A DNA stretch of 9,144 nt from CAZQYC01 sp043746555 (GTDB lineage Bacteria; Pseudomonadota; Gammaproteobacteria; Steroidobacterales; Steroidobacteraceae). Below the pieces are notes generated by a model. The model made no database searches, had not been told where the DNA came from, and saw only the letters and a list, made by a program, of their open reading frames with translations. A program made the position numbers and the translations under genes. The DNA is taken from NCBI GenBank assembly GCA_043746555.1, contig JAYTQU010000381.1, positions 1-9,144 on the forward strand, in the 5' to 3' direction. Below are positions 5,251-9,144 of this stretch, piece by piece (the first letter of the stretch is position 1; the number at the start of each line of letters is the position of its first letter).

Positions 5251-6621
5251 ATGCACATTCATATTCTCGGTATTTGCGGAACATTTATGGGAGGCGTCGC
5301 CGCTTTGGGATGCGCTGCGGGCCATCGCGTGACCGGTTCCGATCAAAATGTCTATCCGCCGATGTCCGACCAATTGAGCGCGCTCGGCATCGAGCTCATT
5401 CAGGGGTATGACCCTGCGCAATTGAAGCTGAATCCCGATGTCGTCGTCGTCGGCAATGTGATGAGTCGCGGCAATGCGCTCATCGAGGCGTTGCTCGATA
5501 GTTCGATTCCTTACACGTCCGGCCCCGAGTGGCTGGCGCGTCACGTGTTGCAGAATCGATGGGTACTCGCGGTTGCGGGCACGCACGGTAAGACGACGAC
5601 TACCGGCATTCTGACTTGGATTTTGGAATATGCCGGCTGCAAACCCGGATTCCTCGTCGGTGGCGTGCCGTCGAACTTCGATGCGACGGCTCGTTTGGGC
5701 GACGGCATTCATTTTGTCGTTGAAGCGGACGAATACGACACCGCGTTCTTCGACAAGCGAGCGAAGTTTGTTCACTATCGACCGCGCACTGCCGTGCTCA
5801 ACAACCTTGAACACGACCACGCTGATATCTATCCCGACGTCGCGTCGATTCAATGGCAGTTTCATCAGCTGTTACGCATGACGCCGCGCAACGGGTGCGT
5901 GGTGAGCAATGGCGCCGATGCCAATCTCGAAGCGACGCTCAAGATGGGATGCTGGACGCCGGTGGAGCGATTTGCGTACGAAGCTCACGGGCGTGTCGAG
6001 TGGCACGCGAACATGCTTCGCGGAGCGGACGGATCGCGCTTCGAAGTCATGCACGCGGGACGAAATGTCGGCACCGTCGAATGGCCGCTAATGGGTCGTC
6101 ACAATGTCGAGAACGCGCTCGCCGCCATCGTGGCCGCGCGTCATGCCGGCGTTACCGAAGGCGTGGCGATCGAAGCGCTTAAGCACTTTCAAGGCGTGCG
6201 ACGAAGAATGGAAGTGCGCGGTGTGGTGAACGGCATCACGGTGTACGACGATTTCGCACATCATCCGACCGCCATCGCGACAACGCTCGATGGCTTGCGA
6301 CGAAAGGTTGGTAATGCACGCATCATCGCCGTGCTCGAGCCGCGTTCCAACACGATGAAGCTCGGCACGCATAGCGCCGCTCTTGCGCAAGCATTGCAAA
6401 CAGCGGATCGTGTGTGGCTATATCAAGCCCCAGAATTGAAATGGGATGTGGCGAGCGCTGTCGCAAGCTTAGGTAAACGCGCGTCGATTGCCACTAGTAT
6501 TGATGCGTTGGTCGACGCGTTAGTCAACGAATTACGCTCCGGCGATCATTTGCTCATCATGTCCAACGGTGCCTTTGGCGGGATTCATGGGAAGGCGTTG
6601 GCGAGATTGAAATCGAATTGA
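5251..6621 (+). CDS. mpl: UDP-N-acetylmuramate:L-alanyl-gamma-D-glutamyl-meso-diaminopimelate ligase
   Basis: Murein peptide ligase of cell-wall recycling. It attaches the recovered tripeptide L-Ala-D-Glu-mDAP to UDP-MurNAc using ATP, in the cytoplasm. The 456 residues match the family length. The N-terminal Rossmann part starts HIHILGICGTFMGG (2-15), diagnostic for Mpl against MurC. The ATP loop is AGTHGKTTTT (109-118). The central domain shows EADEYDTAFFDKRAKF (158-173) and NNLEHDHADI (184-193), and GRHNVENALAA (282-292) joins to the C-terminal ligase domain. DDFAHHP (333-339) and EPRSNTMK (363-370) are also family signatures. No disruption is seen. ATG 5251 gives the standard N-terminus, although no good Shine-Dalgarno precedes it. 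Its presence implies meso-diaminopimelate peptidoglycan and active murein recycling. The Lon-domain gene follows after 10 nt, probably in the same transcript. Confidence 0.96.
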   Translation: MHIHILGICGTFMGGVAALGCAAGHRVTGSDQNVYPPMSDQLSALGIELIQGYDPAQLKLNPDVVVVGNVMSRGNALIEALLDSSIPYTSGPEWLARHVLQNRWVLAVAGTHGKTTTTGILTWILEYAGCKPGFLVGGVPSNFDATARLGDGIHFVVEADEYDTAFFDKRAKFVHYRPRTAVLNNLEHDHADIYPDVASIQWQFHQLLRMTPRNGCVVSNGADANLEATLKMGCWTPVERFAYEAHGRVEWHANMLRGADGSRFEVMHAGRNVGTVEWPLMGRHNVENALAAIVAARHAGVTEGVAIEALKHFQGVRRRMEVRGVVNGITVYDDFAHHPTAIATTLDGLRRKVGNARIIAVLEPRSNTMKLGTHSAALAQALQTADRVWLYQAPELKWDVASAVASLGKRASIATSIDALVDALVNELRSGDHLLIMSNGAFGGIHGKALARLKSN

Positions 6622-6622
6622 T

Positions 6623-6626
6623 GGAG
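6623..6626 (+). promoter_or_regulatory. Ribosome binding site supporting a TTG start
   Basis: GGAG right after the mpl stop (6619-6621) lies 5 nt before the TTG at 6632. The next in-frame ATG is residue 33 of the protein and would remove the conserved LFPLNTVLFPG segment, so the TTG with this site is the likely start. The position suggests coupling to mpl translation. Confidence 0.6.
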
Positions 6627-6631
6627 CGTCC

Positions 6632-7219
6632 TTGGCATCACTAGAGATTCCGCTCTTTCCTCTCAACACCGTCCTCTTTCCGGGCGGCGTGCTGCCACTG
6701 CGTATCTTCGAACCGCGATATCTCGATATGGTGAAGCGCTGCATGCGCGACGCGAGCGAATTCGGTGTGCTGCTAATTCGCGATGGACACGAAGCGGAGC
6801 ATCGTGTCGAAGTCGTCAGCGTTGGGACATTGACGCAGATAGTCGACTTCGATCAGTTGCCCGATAATCTGCTCGGCATTACCACGCGCGGTACACGACG
6901 TTTTCGCGTCATTGAGCAGCGCGTGCAAGAGGACGGCTTGCATCTTGCGAAAATTGAGTTATTGGCGCTCGATCCTTGCGTGCCGTTACCGGAAGAATTC
7001 GAACGCTATGCAAGGCTGCTCGAACAAGCGCTGCCGCAGATGGGCGATTTCTTCAAACATTTGCAGCCGCGCTACGACGATGCCGCGTGGGTGTCGGGGC
7101 GGCTCGCGGAAGTGGTGCCCATTCCCTTGGATGAAAAACAACGTATTCTGGAAATGGACGACCCACTTGAGCGCTTACAGGTGTTGCAGCCTTTGATTCG
7201 CGGGACTGCCGCCAATTAA
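6632..7219 (+). CDS. LON peptidase substrate-binding domain protein (stand-alone LonN)
   Basis: A 195-residue protein that is only the N-terminal substrate-recognition domain of Lon protease, without the ATPase and peptidase parts. IPLFPLNTVLFPGGVLPLRIFEPRYLDMV (residues 6-34) is the signature segment. GVLLI (45-49), VGTLTQI (64-70) and the G-x-RRFRV element (87-93) complete the beta-rich fold, and the helical part ends in PIPLDEKQRILEMDDPLERLQVL (163-185). Such short proteins are common in Proteobacteria. Their function is unsettled; roles as adaptor or chaperone-like binder have been suggested, and no catalytic residues are expected. The start is TTG, backed by GGAG 5 nt upstream, and an in-frame TGA at 6608 limits the 5' end. 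It probably shares a transcript with mpl. Its TAA overlaps the TAA of the convergent CPBP gene. Confidence 0.9.
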   Translation: MASLEIPLFPLNTVLFPGGVLPLRIFEPRYLDMVKRCMRDASEFGVLLIRDGHEAEHRVEVVSVGTLTQIVDFDQLPDNLLGITTRGTRRFRVIEQRVQEDGLHLAKIELLALDPCVPLPEEFERYARLLEQALPQMGDFFKHLQPRYDDAAWVSGRLAEVVPIPLDEKQRILEMDDPLERLQVLQPLIRGTAAN

Positions 7220-8100
7220 TTTTGTTTAACGGCCGCAGCAATGCGCCAGTAGCCAAGCGCGACAATCGTGATCCATAGGAAGGCCAACCAACCGATCACG
7301 CCATCGTTGTAACTTCCGATCAGCCAGGGAAGAGACGTATGCGAATTGACCGAGGTGAACTGGCCAATGACGGCAATCATTGCGACACCACCGGCGTGCA
7401 GACCGATACTTCCCGCAATCGCGCCCGTGTAGCGCCGTATAAGCGCCAAGAGGACGCCTAATGCAAACAGCGCAAACAACGCATCAATGATTTTCAGTGG
7501 CTCCGCGAACGCCGCAAACGCCTTCACCGCGATTTGCATTCCAACTGCGAAGTTCATGTGATCCGTTGATACGCGCATCGCGTCCGGATCCACCATGAAA
7601 TGTAAAGCGGCGAACAAGACCGAAGGCATCACGATCGCTTGAGTGATGCCCGACTCGCGTTCGATAACGCTGTACATTGCGCCACGCAGCAAAGATTCTT
7701 CGATGAATGCGATGACAAAGCCGGCGAGCGCGCCTTCGACCAACGACTTGGCGAGCGCGATCAGCGTAAATTCCGTATTCCAAGTGCGGATGTCCAATCC
7801 GAGGAATCCAAAAACCAGCGGCAGCATGAGCAACAAACCGGCAACGAATCCTAGCATCATCTGTCGCAAGAACTGACGACGTGGAACGCCATACCCAAAA
7901 GTCGCTCGATTGACCAATCCTTCACGCCGCAATATCCACACCAGCGCAACGACGAGCAACAGCTCCCCAATGCGACGCATGATGCGATCCGGTCGGTAGT
8001 CGGCAAAATGGGTCACCGCAAACCATGCGGGATAAGTGAGCGCGCCGGCGATCAGCGCCGCGAGAACAATCGCAATCAAAGTCTTAACGAAGAATCGCAC
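7216..8100 (-). CDS. CPBP family intramembrane metalloprotease
   Basis: A 294-residue, very hydrophobic membrane protein with about seven to eight probable membrane segments (for example at about 7-30, 45-58, 83-102, 124-138, 155-170, 205-222, 227-246 and 265-285). It has the glutamic-type Abi/CPBP motifs: EESLLRG (134-140; Glu134, Glu135, Arg139), FAALH (163-167; His167) and a third His235 in IGLHAGG. CPBP proteins relate to the eukaryotic CaaX prenyl protease Rce1 and to bacteriocin-immunity proteins. The substrate here is unknown. The position four after His235 is Val239, where many members have Asn or Asp; the first two motifs are intact. The start is GTG at 8100, as an in-frame TAG lies at 8122-8124 and no other start codon lies between; no strong Shine-Dalgarno is present. 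It ends tail-to-tail over the stop of the Lon-domain gene and is divergent from the Myb-like gene, with about 107 bases between them. Confidence 0.88.
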   Translation of the reverse strand: MRFFVKTLIAIVLAALIAGALTYPAWFAVTHFADYRPDRIMRRIGELLLVVALVWILRREGLVNRATFGYGVPRRQFLRQMMLGFVAGLLLMLPLVFGFLGLDIRTWNTEFTLIALAKSLVEGALAGFVIAFIEESLLRGAMYSVIERESGITQAIVMPSVLFAALHFMVDPDAMRVSTDHMNFAVGMQIAVKAFAAFAEPLKIIDALFALFALGVLLALIRRYTGAIAGSIGLHAGGVAMIAVIGQFTSVNSHTSLPWLIGSYNDGVIGWLAFLWITIVALGYWRIAAAVKQN

Positions 8101-8194
8101 TGTGGTTCGATGCCCGCATTTCTAGACGAAAGCACAGTTTATCGGCCTCGCCATCGTCGTGCTCATCTGTTTTGATAGTGCGAAAGGAAACCTT

Positions 8195-8200
8195 GAGGAG
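8195..8200 (+). promoter_or_regulatory. Ribosome binding site choosing the start of the Myb-like gene
   Basis: GAGGAG ends 7 nt before the ATG at 8208, a near-ideal arrangement. An in-frame TTG at 8172 would extend the protein by 12 residues but puts this site inside the coding region, so ATG 8208 is preferred. Confidence 0.7.
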
Positions 8201-8207
8201 CTTCGAC

Positions 8208-8726
8208 ATGGAAAACACGCAGGCGGTCCGCATCATCTCGGCATTGGCAAATGGCATGAATCCGATAACGGGCGAAATATATTCTTCGGATAGCCCTTAT
8301 CAATCGCCGGACATCGTTCGCGCATTATTTGTCGCTGTGCGTGCGTTGGAAACTACGCTGATGGAAGCGTCCGCTGACCGAACGACGCATCCAGCGACGA
8401 AATCAGCCACGGTAGTTCAGAAGGTCGAACCTTTAGCGCGCAAGGGTGCCAGCGACAATCCTGCAAGTGACCATGGTGGAAAGTCCAATGTCGTCAAGCC
8501 AAAGCCCAACGTCGGCAAGCCTTGGTCGGCCGATGAGGACAAGCAACTCTTGGCTGCCTTTGATTCGGGCCAGTCGCTGGCGGAAATCGCAACGACTCAC
8601 GGCCGCACTCTGGGCGGTATACGCGCAAGACTGGAAAAGCATGGACGATTGGAACCGTCACCCGCGAGTCGATGGCCAGCAAACGGTTCAAGGCAGCCCG
8701 CTCCTGGCGACGAAACCGTGCGCTGA
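8208..8726 (+). CDS. Hypothetical protein with C-terminal Myb/SANT-like helix-turn-helix
   Basis: A 172-residue protein in three parts. Residues 1-50 form a conserved-looking helical module: ISALANGMNPITGEIYSSDS, then a Pro-Asp-Ile-Val-Arg-Ala-Leu helix. I recognise this as a recurring bacterial N-terminal pattern but know no function for it. Residues 55-103 are a Lys/Ser/Ala/Pro-rich linker, probably disordered. Residues 104-148 resemble a Myb/SANT or GcrA-like trihelical DNA-binding unit: GKPWSADEDKQLL, an acidic first helix, then SLAEIATTHGRTLGGIRARL with the pattern of a turn and a recognition helix. The last 25 residues are low complexity. DNA binding is inferred, and the target could be its own divergent region shared with the CPBP gene. 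The start is set by GAGGAG 7 nt before ATG. The stop lies one base from the stop of the convergent glycosyltransferase. Confidence 0.75.
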   Translation: MENTQAVRIISALANGMNPITGEIYSSDSPYQSPDIVRALFVAVRALETTLMEASADRTTHPATKSATVVQKVEPLARKGASDNPASDHGGKSNVVKPKPNVGKPWSADEDKQLLAAFDSGQSLAEIATTHGRTLGGIRARLEKHGRLEPSPASRWPANGSRQPAPGDETVR

Positions 8727-8727
8727 A

Positions 8728-9144
8728 TTATCCTCGGGGAAATTCCGTCAGTTGTTGGCCGCCGCCGCGTGTGCAGCGCTGCGTCTGTGCGCTCTTTGCC
8801 ATCCAGTTAACCAATGTAGCGCCCGGATTCGGGTCGCGAGCCGCCAATGTAGATTCGAAAGCAAATCGCCCCATCGACTCAAGTTGGCTACGGTTTGACC
8901 ACATTCGTTCCAAGGCCGCCGTTACGTCGGCGACTGCGGCGTGTTCGATCAGGAATCCAGATCGCCCGTCTTGCAGCGCCTCGCCAATTCCGCCGACGTT
9001 TGTTGCCACAACAGGCCGTCCACACAGCATCGCTTCCGTCAACGCAATCGGAATTCCTTCTAGGCGAGACGACATGACCAAGACATGATGCGTTGCCCAT
9101 ACATCGGAGATATCGGTAACGAAGCCCGCGAATGCGATTCGGTT
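8728..9144 (-). CDS. Glycosyltransferase, GT4-like (GT-B fold), C-terminal part (5' end outside window)
   Basis: The C-terminal 138 residues of a GT-B fold, probably GT4-family, glycosyltransferase that transfers sugar from a nucleotide-sugar donor. The frame is open to the right edge of the window, so the gene starts beyond it. Reading inwards from the edge one sees an FAGF strand, then DISDVWATHHVLVMSSRLEG, then IPIALTEAMLCGRPVVATNV, then GGIGEAL...DGRSGFLIE. The E-G-x-P-x-x-x-x-E-A-M pattern is the donor-binding EX7E-type motif. This half of the fold binds the nucleotide. Acceptor and product cannot be told, because the N-terminal half is missing; exopolysaccharide, LPS or O-antigen synthesis is the usual context. 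The C-terminus is polar and ends at TAA (8728-8730), one base from the convergent Myb-like gene. Confidence 0.9.
   Translation of the reverse strand, partial: NRIAFAGFVTDISDVWATHHVLVMSSRLEGIPIALTEAMLCGRPVVATNVGGIGEALQDGRSGFLIEHAAVADVTAALERMWSNRSQLESMGRFAFESTLAARDPNPGATLVNWMAKSAQTQRCTRGGGQQLTEFPRG

Noticed and set aside
5200..5865. Minus-strand open frame of 221 residues
   Set aside because: It lies wholly opposite the well-supported mpl reading frame, is Arg/His-rich, and has no recognisable motif.
8446..9088. Plus-strand open frames of 150 and 138 residues over the right end
   Set aside because: They run antisense to the glycosyltransferase, whose EGxP...EAM and GGxxE motifs are unmistakable, and have no recognisable family features.
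1..9144. CRISPR array, insertion sequence, tRNA or rRNA
   Set aside because: No regularly spaced repeats, transposase motifs, terminal inverted repeats or tRNA-like cloverleaf sequences were seen on either strand.

Overview
The window reads as chromosomal DNA of a Gram-negative, gammaproteobacterium-like organism. The clearest pointer is mpl, the murein tripeptide ligase of cell-wall recycling, which is found mainly in Gamma- and some Betaproteobacteria, together with an RNase D of the DEDDy/HRDC type. Coding density is high and the base composition moderately G+C-rich. The species cannot be named from this sequence.

Left part (1-2722), accessory in character. The window opens inside the C-terminal part of a type III restriction endonuclease (Res), with its PD...ExK nuclease motif intact; its ATPase part and any mod partner lie upstream. 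It is followed by two minus-strand genes: a small exported protein with a phospholipase A2-like CCxxHD motif, and a RimJ/RimL-type GNAT acetyltransferase. A divergent promoter region (about 1955-2233) separates the latter from a plus-strand SET-domain lysine methyltransferase with a complete post-SET cysteine motif.

Middle part (2837-7219), mostly housekeeping. Adenylate kinase (adk) has a four-cysteine zinc-type lid and, unusually, a C-terminal tail of about 98 residues made almost entirely of Lys, Ala, Ser and Pro, like histone H1 or AlgP. It converges on rnd (RNase D, TTG start). rnd is divergent from mpl, and mpl is followed after 10 nt by a stand-alone Lon-substrate-binding-domain protein that starts at TTG.

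Right part (7216-9144). A CPBP-family membrane protease gene ends tail-to-tail with the Lon-domain gene. A small protein with a Myb/SANT-like C-terminal domain is divergent from it. The C-terminal part of a GT-B (GT4-like) glycosyltransferase runs out of the right edge on the minus strand.

The most interesting observation is the histone-like lysine-rich tail on adenylate kinase, made more so by a SET-domain lysine methyltransferase gene directly upstream on the same strand. That they form a modifier-substrate pair is only a hypothesis. No CRISPR array, tRNA, rRNA, insertion sequence or origin was seen, and no gene-free stretch exceeds 300 bases.
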